Positions 1 to 7,365 of a stretch of DNA of 36,148 bases are shown piece by piece. Both the position numbers and the translations under genes were made by a program. Origin of the DNA: an uncultured Lachnospiraceae bacterium (lineage in GTDB: Bacteria > Bacillota > Clostridia > Lachnospirales > Lachnospiraceae); NCBI GenBank assembly GCA_946403075.1, contig CAMIYN010000020.1:1-36148 (forward strand). The letters are read 5' to 3'. Positions within the stretch are counted from its first letter, which is position 1; each line of letters opens with the position of its first letter. The notes beneath the pieces were generated by a model, which saw only the letters and a list, made by a program, of their open reading frames with translations, was not told the DNA's origin and did no database searches.

Positions 1-10
1 ATATTTCATA

Positions 11-42
11 AAAAATTGGACCTCCTTTTAGGTCCAACTTTT
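11..42 (-). terminator. Intrinsic terminator of the polysaccharide operon
   Basis: A 7-bp stem (TTGGACC at 16-22, GGTCCAA at 31-37) with an 8-nt loop is extended by A/T pairs. Read on the minus strand it is followed by a T run (complement of 11-15). It lies directly after the last, broken gene of the leftward operon and so should end that transcript. Confidence 0.8.
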
Positions 43-67
43 GGGGTTCTTTACATTGCTGGAGCCC

Positions 68-808
68 TTAGTATATGAGTTTTCTAAGCTTTTCTACCCA
101 TGATTTATAACCATCCTCGGTAAGATGAACACCATCTTTTGTGAGTTCTGATTTAAGGTATCCATCTTGAAAATACATGGAATGTAAATCTACATAATTA
201 ATGTTATATTTTTTACATAAATCTTCTAATCTCAAATTAAACTTAATTATAGTATTATTTGAACATCTCGCATCAGCATTTTTGCCAAGCGGTAATGTAC
301 TCTGAACATAGATTTTTGCATATGGAACTGTATCAATCGTCTTTTTTATTATATCCTCATAAATATTGACTTGTTCATTAATATTAAAATCTTTTAACCC
401 ATTTATTCCACCCATTATAAATACCATTTTAGGATTCACATGTCCAAGCATGTAAATTCTTTTGTTAATTCCAGATAATGTATCTCCTGAAATACCTAAT
501 TCTATTACTTTTTTATCAGGGTAATCTTTTTGTCAATTGTGCCATCTGGTGATTGAATCACCAATAAAAGCTACATCCGCATCATATTTTAAATATTCAA
601 GAGAAGTACCCCACGATACCAACGATAAATCTTCTCTTTCTGGTGCATTGATTCCTATTTTTCTAATCAAACGGCTAGAAAGATTTGATTGGTAATATCC
701 GTCATTAATAATTACTTTTGTTAGTACAAAAGTTTCGCATATAATAATTATAATAAGCAAGATAATAATGATTTTTTCAAGGTGTTTTTCATAAATTATT
801 ATTGTCAA
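68..808 (-). pseudogene. SGNH/GDSL hydrolase gene interrupted by an in-frame TGA
   Basis: Two open stretches (533-808 and 68-451) are in the same reading frame and are separated by one TGA stop at 533-535. The upstream part has a hydrophobic N-terminal anchor and the nucleophile block GDSIT. Read through the stop, the frame continues with a GISGDT block, a GGIN block and the DGVHL block holding the catalytic His, so every SGNH signature is present once the two halves are joined. Relatives often have a Trp near the stop position, just before an FPDKKV-like stretch, so a TGG-to-TGA change is plausible. TGA is a normal stop here (yhaM and csm4 end with it), so recoding to Trp is unlikely. The first half has only a TTG start at 806-808 and no clear ribosome binding site. 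Family members include O-acyl esterases and acetyltransferase-associated enzymes of surface polysaccharides, which fits the neighbours. An internal ATG at 449-451 could give a catalytically dead C-terminal fragment. Confidence 0.75.
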
Positions 809-877
809 TAATAGTTGACTATTTTTTGCTTAATTCATAACAAAATCAAAATATATATACAGATAAAAAGGCACTAT

Positions 878-1798
878 TTAGTGAGTTTTCTTGAACCATT
901 CTATTGTTTTATTAATTCCTTCTTCAAAATATATTTCTGGTACAAATCCTGTGTCCTTTGTCAATTCATTAATATTTACGCATGAGCTAAATGCTTTTTC
1001 TGACATTTTAGGTCTCGCACCTATTCCAAGTGGTAAATCAGGATTAATAGTATCTCTAATAATTTCAATATATTCTTTTAAAGGTTTGTATACACCACTT
1101 CCTATTCCATAAATTTTTCCTGCCTGTCCTTTTTCACCTATAAGCATTAATGCTCTTACAATTTCTTTTACATATAAAAAGTCCCACATTTGTGTAAGAG
1201 CACCATATTCTGGTTTTCTTCCCGCAAGTAACTCTCTAATTGTATAAGATAGTATGTTATTATCTGTTCTTCCCTCTCCAAATGCCGACGGTATAATACA
1301 CCATATAAAAGGAAGGTTGTTATTTCTTGTATATACATCAAGCAAAAAGTGTGATGCTACTTTTGAGGCACCATACATATCATTAGGTGTTTGTTTTTCA
1401 TAAACATCCATTGCATCTTCACAAAACACATATTCAGCCACAGTACCTGCAGATATAAAAAGTTTTGTGTTTATCTTTTTAGCAAATTCAGCAATTTTCA
1501 ATGTCATCTCTATATTTTTTAATTGCATATCTATATTATCTTTAAATTCTGTGCTGACACCATTCCAAGCCAAGTTATAAAATACATCACATTTAATATT
1601 TTCAACATTTACTTTATCAATTTCATTTAAATCACATTCAATACATTTTACATCTATATCCAGCTTTGCAATGGACTTATTTCTATCTCTTGTAATTATA
1701 GCAACATCATATCCTTTGGATACTAAAAGTTTAACAAGATGACTTCCAATAAATCCTGTTCCACCTGTCACTATAATGTTTTTCATTTCATTATTCAT
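878..1798 (-). CDS. NAD(P)-dependent sugar-nucleotide epimerase/reductase (extended SDR)
   Basis: An extended short-chain dehydrogenase of about 306 residues. The N-terminal Rossmann motif TGGTGFIG is at residues 11-18. The catalytic YGASK (Tyr about 142) is preceded by an active-site stretch SAGTVAEY. Extended SDRs of this type epimerise, dehydrate or reduce nucleotide sugars in the cytoplasm. The gene lies in an operon with rfbF, so a role in making a CDP-hexose or another activated sugar is likely, but the substrate cannot be read from sequence. The longest frame starts at 1822; I prefer the ATG at 1798, which follows an AAGAGA stretch, and the ATG at 1786 is also possible. The start overlaps the end of the upstream glycosyltransferase gene, suggesting translational coupling. 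Confidence 0.85.
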   Translation of the reverse strand: MNNEMKNIIVTGGTGFIGSHLVKLLVSKGYDVAIITRDRNKSIAKLDIDVKCIECDLNEIDKVNVENIKCDVFYNLAWNGVSTEFKDNIDMQLKNIEMTLKIAEFAKKINTKLFISAGTVAEYVFCEDAMDVYEKQTPNDMYGASKVASHFLLDVYTRNNNLPFIWCIIPSAFGEGRTDNNILSYTIRELLAGRKPEYGALTQMWDFLYVKEIVRALMLIGEKGQAGKIYGIGSGVYKPLKEYIEIIRDTINPDLPLGIGARPKMSEKAFSSCVNINELTKDTGFVPEIYFEEGINKTIEWFKKTH

Positions 1799-2726
1799 CA
1801 AAACCAATTCTCTTTTCTTCAATAATCAAAGGCCTATTTAATACTCTTGTGTTTATTTGCATTACATATTCGCCAATAAATCCTATAAAAAATATTATTA
1901 TAGACCCAATAAAGAATATACCAACAGAGACTCCAGCAAGACCAACTTGGAATCTATCCCAAAAAATAAGTTTTAATATTAAAGTTATCATGCCTATAAT
2001 AAATGATATCAAAGACATAAAAAAACCAAAAATTGTAGAGAGTCTCATTATTAAGTTCTGATAAGATGTAATACCAAGCATTGCTGTATCATACATTCTA
2101 AAGAAATTAAATTTAGTCTTTCCTCTCTTTCTTACATTTTGCCTATAAAACACTTTTTTTCTTTCAAATCCAAGTTCAGTTATTATTCCTCTAAGATATG
2201 GATTAGAATCTTTCAGCCCTTTCATTATTTCAATAATGCTTTTATCGTAAAGTCCAAAACCTGTAAAATGCTCTATATGGTCACTTTCAGAGACAATTTT
2301 CACAAGCTTATAATACATACTTCTTATAAAATATATAAACGGATTCTCTTTGGATTGATTTTTTACTCCAACTACAATTTTATAGCCTTTTTCCCACTCT
2401 TTCACAAACTCCCCGATTGTCTCAGGAGGGTCTTGCATGTCAGCAAATATTAAAACAGTACAATCGCCTGTTCCTTGTAAGAGACCATAAAAACAAGATT
2501 TATTGAATCCAAAATTTCTGCTATTAAATATCGCTTTTATTTTATTATTGTTTTTATTTTCTTCTGCTATTATTTCTCTCGTTTTATCGGTCGAATAATT
2601 ATCTATGAAAATTATTTCATAATCATATTTTTTTAAATTATCAAAAACAACATTTATTCTTTCTATTATTGGTCTAATATTTAATTCTTCATTACATGTA
2701 GGAATAACAATAGATATTTTTTTCAT
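1791..2726 (-). CDS. DPM1/GtrB-like family 2 glycosyltransferase with two C-terminal membrane helices
   Basis: A 311-residue GT-A fold enzyme. The N-terminus (ISIVIPTCNEE) is typical of family GT2. The metal/nucleotide-binding ADMQD is at residues 95-99, and two strong membrane helices lie at about 225-255 and 263-290. This plan matches the polyprenyl-phosphate sugar transferases (DPM1, GtrB, ArnC-like), which move a sugar from a nucleotide donor to undecaprenyl phosphate on the inner face of the membrane. A membrane GT-C type enzyme often uses the product, and the large polytopic protein encoded just upstream is a candidate partner. The two genes are 12 bp apart and the 3' end overlaps the epimerase gene. 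The sugar donor is unknown. Confidence 0.88.
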   Translation of the reverse strand: MKKISIVIPTCNEELNIRPIIERINVVFDNLKKYDYEIIFIDNYSTDKTREIIAEENKNNNKIKAIFNSRNFGFNKSCFYGLLQGTGDCTVLIFADMQDPPETIGEFVKEWEKGYKIVVGVKNQSKENPFIYFIRSMYYKLVKIVSESDHIEHFTGFGLYDKSIIEIMKGLKDSNPYLRGIITELGFERKKVFYRQNVRKRGKTKFNFFRMYDTAMLGITSYQNLIMRLSTIFGFFMSLISFIIGMITLILKLIFWDRFQVGLAGVSVGIFFIGSIIIFFIGFIGEYVMQINTRVLNRPLIIEEKRIGFDE

Positions 2727-2738
2727 ACTTTTTCCTCG

Positions 2739-4490
2739 TTAATTTTCATATAAATAAATATTGTATGGCGATGTTTCATCACTATATTTTTTTACAAAAT
2801 TCAATTTTAAATATTCGGTATTTTTAATAGGTACTCTCGAAACAATGTATTTCCCACCAGCATTTTTAAATTCAATACTATTAATTCTAAGCTCAACTGG
2901 AGTTTCATCAATTATTTTAACGGGTGCATACCCAACATCATCGCAAAAAGTATAAACTCTATTTCCCCAATCATCAAAATATTTTTTGTATTTGCTACCT
3001 TCTGCATCTAAAGATGGAGCAATTATTTTTCTAAAATTGTGTTTTATGCTTAATGGCATTATATTAAAATATCCATCTAAGCAGTAAAATCCATTATATA
3101 TAGCAATCGATGGGTGCATTCCGAGGCATAAGCATTTATCATTTTTATTATAGTTAATATCTTTCTTTATCTTGTTAAATAAACTCTCTGAATAATATTC
3201 ACAGAAAGTCAAATTGTTTTGATTTTTAAATAAATTGCATTGGATTTCATTATAAGAGTTAGGATATATAAATAAACGAGTAACCAAATAAATAGAAAAA
3301 AGGAAAATCGAAGCGTTTTTAATATTATCTATTCCATTTAAATCAAATTGTAATATTTTTGAGAGTATATAGAATAAAGCAAAATACCATAAAAGCGGAT
3401 TAAACCATAGTGTTCTCGCAAATTGAAAACCTCTAAGACTTTTAAATAAAGCCGATACTATTTGCTTGAAGTAAAAATTGCTATCAAGGGCATAGATAAA
3501 ACAGTTAAACAAAATAAATAATAAAGTTATTATCAAAGGATTAGTAAATATTTTTTTAACCACATCTATGAAATTTTTATTGTTTCTAACGACTATATCA
3601 ACCAAAATATAAGCCACCGCAAATATAACAATTAAATATATAATAAGATAATGAATGTCTCCAGAATGATAATGTCCAAATCTAAATACCTCATTAAATG
3701 ACATATACAAATTTTTAATGCTTTTGCTATATGTTCCTACCTGTTCTATTCTATGTAAAGGAATCTTCTTTAATAACAATAGTCCAAATAGTCGATACTC
3801 CTCGATTAAGAATGAAATAATTATTATAATTAATGTAATCAAAGAATTAAAATGTATTCGCTTATTTATAATAGAAAGAACTATGAAGAAAAATAAAATA
3901 TACCCACAAATAAATATCCCATGAAAGACAAAGTCAAATGCAAATCCACTACATAACAGCACAATTATTTTTTTTAAATCCAGTTTAACAAAAGAACTAT
4001 AACAAACTGCAAATAATAACGGCAATGACGCAAAACCTATGGCTTGATGCGGATAATAAGGTAATAACGCATATATAAAACCTATAAGTATCGCAAGATT
4101 AATATTTTTTCCTTTAACAATATATTTATTGCAAAAAATAAATCCTATTATTGAAAGTAATATTCTAAATAAATATGCTAAGTGATATGCAACATATGGT
4201 CTGAATAATGCATAACATAATGAATAAATTTTTAACTCTGATGGCAAAAAATCTCTATCAATACCACCTAAAAATGGTGCGATAACATTATGTTTGAAAA
4301 ACAAATTATTGTCTTTTAATACTTTATAAACATCTATATATATATCTAAATTGTCATGCATCGGAATAATAACATTGTTTTCATTCAATAAAATGTATAG
4401 ACCAAAAAATGCAAATATCATTCCTACGAAAATAATAGACCAATATTTACCAATTTTATTTATAGATAGATATTTTTTTATGTTTTCCAA
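2739..4490 (-). CDS. Large polytopic membrane protein of a polysaccharide operon (DUF6044/GT-C-like)
   Basis: A protein of about 583 residues with some ten or more hydrophobic helices in its first 400 residues and a soluble C-terminal part of about 170 residues. An early extracytoplasmic loop contains PMHDNLDI, with an acidic/His pattern resembling the first loop of GT-C transferases. It recalls the uncharacterised DUF6044 membrane family, but I could not search for it. Function is inferred from context only: it may flip, modify or glycosylate a lipid-linked sugar made by the neighbouring DPM1-like enzyme. The longest frame begins with TTG at 4508, inside rfbF. A TTG at 4488-4490, just after the rfbF stop and about 10 nt behind GGAAGG, is the start I prefer. 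Confidence 0.7.
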   Translation of the reverse strand: MENIKKYLSINKIGKYWSIIFVGMIFAFFGLYILLNENNVIIPMHDNLDIYIDVYKVLKDNNLFFKHNVIAPFLGGIDRDFLPSELKIYSLCYALFRPYVAYHLAYLFRILLSIIGFIFCNKYIVKGKNINLAILIGFIYALLPYYPHQAIGFASLPLLFAVCYSSFVKLDLKKIIVLLCSGFAFDFVFHGIFICGYILFFFIVLSIINKRIHFNSLITLIIIIISFLIEEYRLFGLLLLKKIPLHRIEQVGTYSKSIKNLYMSFNEVFRFGHYHSGDIHYLIIYLIVIFAVAYILVDIVVRNNKNFIDVVKKIFTNPLIITLLFILFNCFIYALDSNFYFKQIVSALFKSLRGFQFARTLWFNPLLWYFALFYILSKILQFDLNGIDNIKNASIFLFSIYLVTRLFIYPNSYNEIQCNLFKNQNNLTFCEYYSESLFNKIKKDINYNKNDKCLCLGMHPSIAIYNGFYCLDGYFNIMPLSIKHNFRKIIAPSLDAEGSKYKKYFDDWGNRVYTFCDDVGYAPVKIIDETPVELRINSIEFKNAGGKYIVSRVPIKNTEYLKLNFVKKYSDETSPYNIYLYEN

Positions 4491-4492
4491 TG

Positions 4493-5269
4493 TTACCAAA
4501 CCTTCCAAGGTGCTTTATCTTTATACCACATTTCTTCAAGCACTTCTTTTTCTCTTAATGAATCCATACACTGCCAAAATCCTCTATGTGTATAACTCAT
4601 TAGTTCATTGTCATCAGCCAACTTTTCCATTGGCTCTGCTTCTAAAACTGTTGAGTCATCTTTTAAATAATCAAATATCTTAGGTTCTAAAACCATAAAT
4701 CCAGCATTGATTGGTGCTCCATCTCCATTCTTCTTTTCTCTAAAACTTCTAACCTCACCAAGTTTGGTAAGTTCAAGCACTCCCTTTTGTTGCTTTTGAA
4801 TGATTGAAGTTATTGTTGCAATCTTTCCATGTGACTTATGAAACTTTAAAAGTTCATCAATATTTACATCACATACACCATCTCCGTAAGTAAGCATAAA
4901 AGTCTCATTATCGACATATTTTTGAATTCGTTTTACTCTACCACCAGTCATAGTACTATAACCTGTATCAACTATTGAAACTTCCCATGGCTCTATCTCG
5001 CTACTCAAAATTTTAAAATCTTGTTTGCCATTTTTATAATTTAATTTGATATCAGACTTATGCATAAAATAATTACAAAACCATTCTTTTACCATGTGTT
5101 GTTTATATCCAGCACAAATAATAAAATCATTAAACCCATAATGAGAGTAAGATTTCATAATATGCCAAATTATAGGCATCTCGCCTATCTCTATCATTGG
5201 CTTTGGTCTATATTTTGATTCTTCTGATATTCTGGTGCCAAGTCCACCAGCTAAAATAACTACTTTCAT
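4493..5269 (-). CDS. rfbF: Glucose-1-phosphate cytidylyltransferase
   Basis: A 258-residue nucleotidyltransferase that makes CDP-glucose from CTP and glucose 1-phosphate, the first step toward CDP-3,6-dideoxyhexoses and related surface sugars. The signature LAGGLGTR is at residues 6-13 and RPKPM at 21-25. The C-terminus (GFWQCMDSLREKE, then WKVW) is characteristic of RfbF rather than of RmlA or GalU. Length is normal for the family. The ATG at 5267-5269 follows GAGGAAAAATA. It is the first gene of the leftward operon, behind a structured leader with a terminator. The usual partners rfbG and rfbH are absent from the window, so either they lie elsewhere or the product serves a different pathway. 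Confidence 0.93.
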   Translation of the reverse strand: MKVVILAGGLGTRISEESKYRPKPMIEIGEMPIIWHIMKSYSHYGFNDFIICAGYKQHMVKEWFCNYFMHKSDIKLNYKNGKQDFKILSSEIEPWEVSIVDTGYSTMTGGRVKRIQKYVDNETFMLTYGDGVCDVNIDELLKFHKSHGKIATITSIIQKQQKGVLELTKLGEVRSFREKKNGDGAPINAGFMVLEPKIFDYLKDDSTVLEAEPMEKLADDNELMSYTHRGFWQCMDSLREKEVLEEMWYKDKAPWKVW

Positions 5270-5286
5270 TATTTTTCCTCACAAAT

Positions 5287-5311
5287 AAAAAAACGCAGCT
5301 TGGAAGCCACG
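5287..5311 (-). terminator. Attenuator-like terminator in the rfbF leader
   Basis: On the minus strand, CGTGGC and GCTGCG (positions 5311-5306 and 5299-5294) form a stem with two G-U pairs around a TTCCAA loop, followed by seven T. It lies only 18 bp before the rfbF start and after the leader hairpin. GGAAGT (minus strand of 5328-5333) can instead pair with GCTTCC (minus strand of 5302-5307), which would break the terminator stem. This suggests a terminator/antiterminator choice. Confidence 0.65.
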
Positions 5312-5337
5312 CCTGAAAAATTTGTGTACTTCCTTAC

Positions 5338-5442
5338 TGCGAGATAAGTTCTTTTGCATATCCAATACAAAATATAAGCACACGCATTTTTGCTATATTG
5401 ACATAATGCGTTGGATATGCAAATTATATGAACTTTCTCGCA
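5338..5442 (-). ncRNA. Long structured leader hairpin upstream of rfbF
   Basis: The arms 5338-5365 and 5411-5442 pair over about 26 bp. From the inside they form a perfect 13-bp block (TTGGATATGCAAA), a 6-bp block (GAACTT) and a 7-bp block (TCTCGCA), separated by a 1-nt against 6-nt bulge and a 1-nt bulge. The apical loop holds a smaller CGCATT/AATGCG hairpin. The pairing begins just after the predicted transcription start and ends before the attenuator. It matches no riboswitch class I know. It could be the cis element of a processive antitermination system (LoaP/NusG-paralogue type) or a small RNA of about 155 nt ending at the terminator. Confidence 0.6.
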
Positions 5443-5448
5443 TCTACT

Positions 5449-5477
5449 ATTATACACGATTTTTACTTATAATAAAA
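5449..5477 (-). promoter_or_regulatory. Predicted sigma-A promoter of the polysaccharide operon
   Basis: A perfect TATAAT -10 box (complement of 5449-5454) stands 17 bp from a weak -35 (TTTTAT, complement of 5472-5477). The start point would be near 5442, exactly at the base of the leader hairpin. The weak -35 suggests dependence on an activator or low basal output. Confidence 0.55.
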
Positions 5478-5495
5478 GATTTTAATTATTAAATA

Positions 5496-5556
5496 TTAAT
5501 TGTAAAAGTAAAGTCTATACTTTAAATCAAAATATAGACTTTACTTTTACAATTAA
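5496..5556. repeat. Perfect 24-bp inverted repeat between divergent genes
   Basis: The arms 5496-5519 and 5533-5556 are exact reverse complements (24 of 24) around a 13-nt loop. The stem is AT-rich and has no adjacent T run on either side. It lies between the rfbF-operon promoter and putP, which are transcribed away from each other, so an ordinary convergent terminator is not expected. It may be an operator, a cruciform-forming site or the ends of a small mobile element. Confidence 0.85.
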
Positions 5557-5771
5557 CATTTTATAGATATTTTAATTAAAATATGCTATATTATATAAAA
5601 TTAAGACAAGGAGAAAATATAATTAGTTATTAATTTTTTATAAGGCAATCTCTAATAATATTGATTTTAACATTATTCAATAATTAAGGTTTCATAGGAA
5701 ATCTTATATAAATTGATTGCTTTTTAGAGAATTTTATAAATATTTACAATAACTACATTATACAAAATATT
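5557..5771. other. AT-rich region upstream of putP with possible leader structure
   Basis: No gene was found. A promoter-like TATATT and an AAGGAG lie at about 5586-5613, but no start codon follows that ribosome-binding-like site. At 5641-5740, TCTCTAA can pair with TTAGAGA, or alternatively GCAATC can pair with GATTGC followed by five T. The two pairings share bases and exclude each other. Between them is a hairpin around GGTTTCATAGGAAATC. Confidence 0.35.
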
Positions 5772-7316
5772 ATGGGAAATTTATTTTTTGTTTTATTAGC
5801 TATCATCCTATACCTAATTATGATGATCCTAATAGGTTTTTTTTATTCAAAAAGAGCATCAAGTAATATGAGTGAATATTTCTTGGGAGATAGAAAATTA
5901 GGTCCTTTGGTGACCGCAATGAGTGCAGAAGCAAGTGATATGTCAGGATATCTATTAATGGGACTTCCTGGTCTTGCATATTTTACAGGGCTTTGTGATG
6001 TCACTTGGACTGCGATAGGACTTATTATTGGAACTTATTTAAATTGGCTAATAGTAGCAAAGAGACTTAGAAATTATTCTATGGTCGCAAATAATTCAAT
6101 CACTATCCCTGAATACATATCAAATAGATTTCACGATCACTCAAATGTACTAAAATGTTTATCTTCAATATTTATACTGATATTTTTTACAGTTTATGTT
6201 GCAAGTTGTTTTGTGACTTGTGGCAAGTTATTTGGAATAATATTTGATGTTGATTATCATATAGCACTATTAATTGGTGCAGTTATAGTTTTACTATACA
6301 CTATGATGGGAGGTTTTCTCGCAGTTTCTACTACTGATACTATACAAGCTCTTATTATGATTTTTGCTCTAACTTGTGTTATGTTGTTTGGCATACAAAA
6401 TGCTGGTGGTATATCAAATGTAATTGAAAATGCGAAACAAATTCCTGGTTTTTTATCACTTTCACAAACTGCTACACCACTACTTGATAATGGTTCGCAG
6501 ATGAAAGGTATGTTTGGTGAACCTACAAAATACACACTACTAAATATCATATCTACTATGGCTTGGGGGCTTGGATATTTTGGTATGCCACAAGTTTTGA
6601 TTAGATTTATGGCAATAAGAAATGCAAAAGAAATAAAAACTTCAAGAATAATTGCAATCATTTGGGTTACAATTTCTATGGGAGTTGCTGTATTTTTAGG
6701 AATAATGGGAAGAGTAATATTCCCTGATGCCGTTGATTTATCATCACAGTCATTAGCAGAAAATGTATTTATAAAATTATCAATTACACTATTACCTGCT
6801 TTTTTAGCAGGTCTATGCCTTGTTGGAATACTTGCTGCTGCTATGTCTTCTGCTGATTCATATTTACTAATCACTGCAAGTTCTATAATTCAAGATATTT
6901 ATAAAGGTATATTTAATAAAAATGCGGATGACAAATTACTGATTAAATTATCAAAAATAGTTTTAGTTGCAGTTTCAATTATATCAATATTGATTGCTTG
7001 GGATAGAAATAGTGTTATATTTAAAGTAGTTTCATTTGCTTGGGCAGGATTTGGAGCAACCTTTGGTCCTATAATACTTTTCTCTCTATTTTGGAAAAGA
7101 ACTACAAAAGAAGGGGCTATAGTTGGTATAATATTTGGTGGATTAATGGTATTTATATGGGCTCTATTAATTAAGCCAATAGGAGGAATACTTGGTATAT
7201 ATGAATTGCTCCCTGCATTTATAGTGGGGGCTGTTAGCATATTTATTGTATCTCTGTTTACAAAAAAACCAAATGCTACAATTTTAGAAGAATTTGAAAA
7301 AGCAAAAACATTATAA
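5772..7316 (+). CDS. putP: Sodium/proline symporter (SSS family)
   Basis: A 514-residue integral membrane protein with about 13 hydrophobic segments, the size and topology of the sodium:solute symporter family. Family features include the early GDRKLGPLVTAMSAEASDMSGY segment around TM2 (given here only as a landmark, residues about 38-60), the LPAFLAGLCL helix and the AAAMSSADSYLL Na+-site stretch. Together these resemble PutP, which imports proline with Na+ across the cytoplasmic membrane. Other solutes, such as pantothenate, cannot be excluded. The gene stands alone on the plus strand with no strong Shine-Dalgarno before its ATG, a long AT-rich upstream region and a bidirectional terminator shared with convergent clpB. 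Confidence 0.9.
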   Translation: MGNLFFVLLAIILYLIMMILIGFFYSKRASSNMSEYFLGDRKLGPLVTAMSAEASDMSGYLLMGLPGLAYFTGLCDVTWTAIGLIIGTYLNWLIVAKRLRNYSMVANNSITIPEYISNRFHDHSNVLKCLSSIFILIFFTVYVASCFVTCGKLFGIIFDVDYHIALLIGAVIVLLYTMMGGFLAVSTTDTIQALIMIFALTCVMLFGIQNAGGISNVIENAKQIPGFLSLSQTATPLLDNGSQMKGMFGEPTKYTLLNIISTMAWGLGYFGMPQVLIRFMAIRNAKEIKTSRIIAIIWVTISMGVAVFLGIMGRVIFPDAVDLSSQSLAENVFIKLSITLLPAFLAGLCLVGILAAAMSSADSYLLITASSIIQDIYKGIFNKNADDKLLIKLSKIVLVAVSIISILIAWDRNSVIFKVVSFAWAGFGATFGPIILFSLFWKRTTKEGAIVGIIFGGLMVFIWALLIKPIGGILGIYELLPAFIVGAVSIFIVSLFTKKPNATILEEFEKAKTL

Positions 7317-7330
7317 AAAATTTATTTATA

Positions 7331-7364
7331 AAAAAAATGCCATATTTATATATGGCATTTTTTA
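7331..7364. terminator. Bidirectional terminator between putP and clpB
   Basis: AAAAAATGCCATA (7332-7344) pairs exactly with TATGGCATTTTTT (7351-7363) around a 6-nt loop. A and T runs flank it on both sides, so it can end transcripts from putP (plus) and clpB (minus). Confidence 0.9.
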
Positions 7365-7365
7365 T

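Noticed and set aside
68-808. Genetic code with TGA as tryptophan
   Set aside because: yhaM and csm4 end with TGA at overlapping gene junctions, so TGA works as a stop here.
5269-5457. 62-codon frame ending as TAATG at the rfbF start, a possible leader peptide
   Set aside because: Its GTG start lies inside the -10 box region of the predicted promoter, so it would precede the transcript; the frame runs through the leader hairpin arms and resembles no protein.
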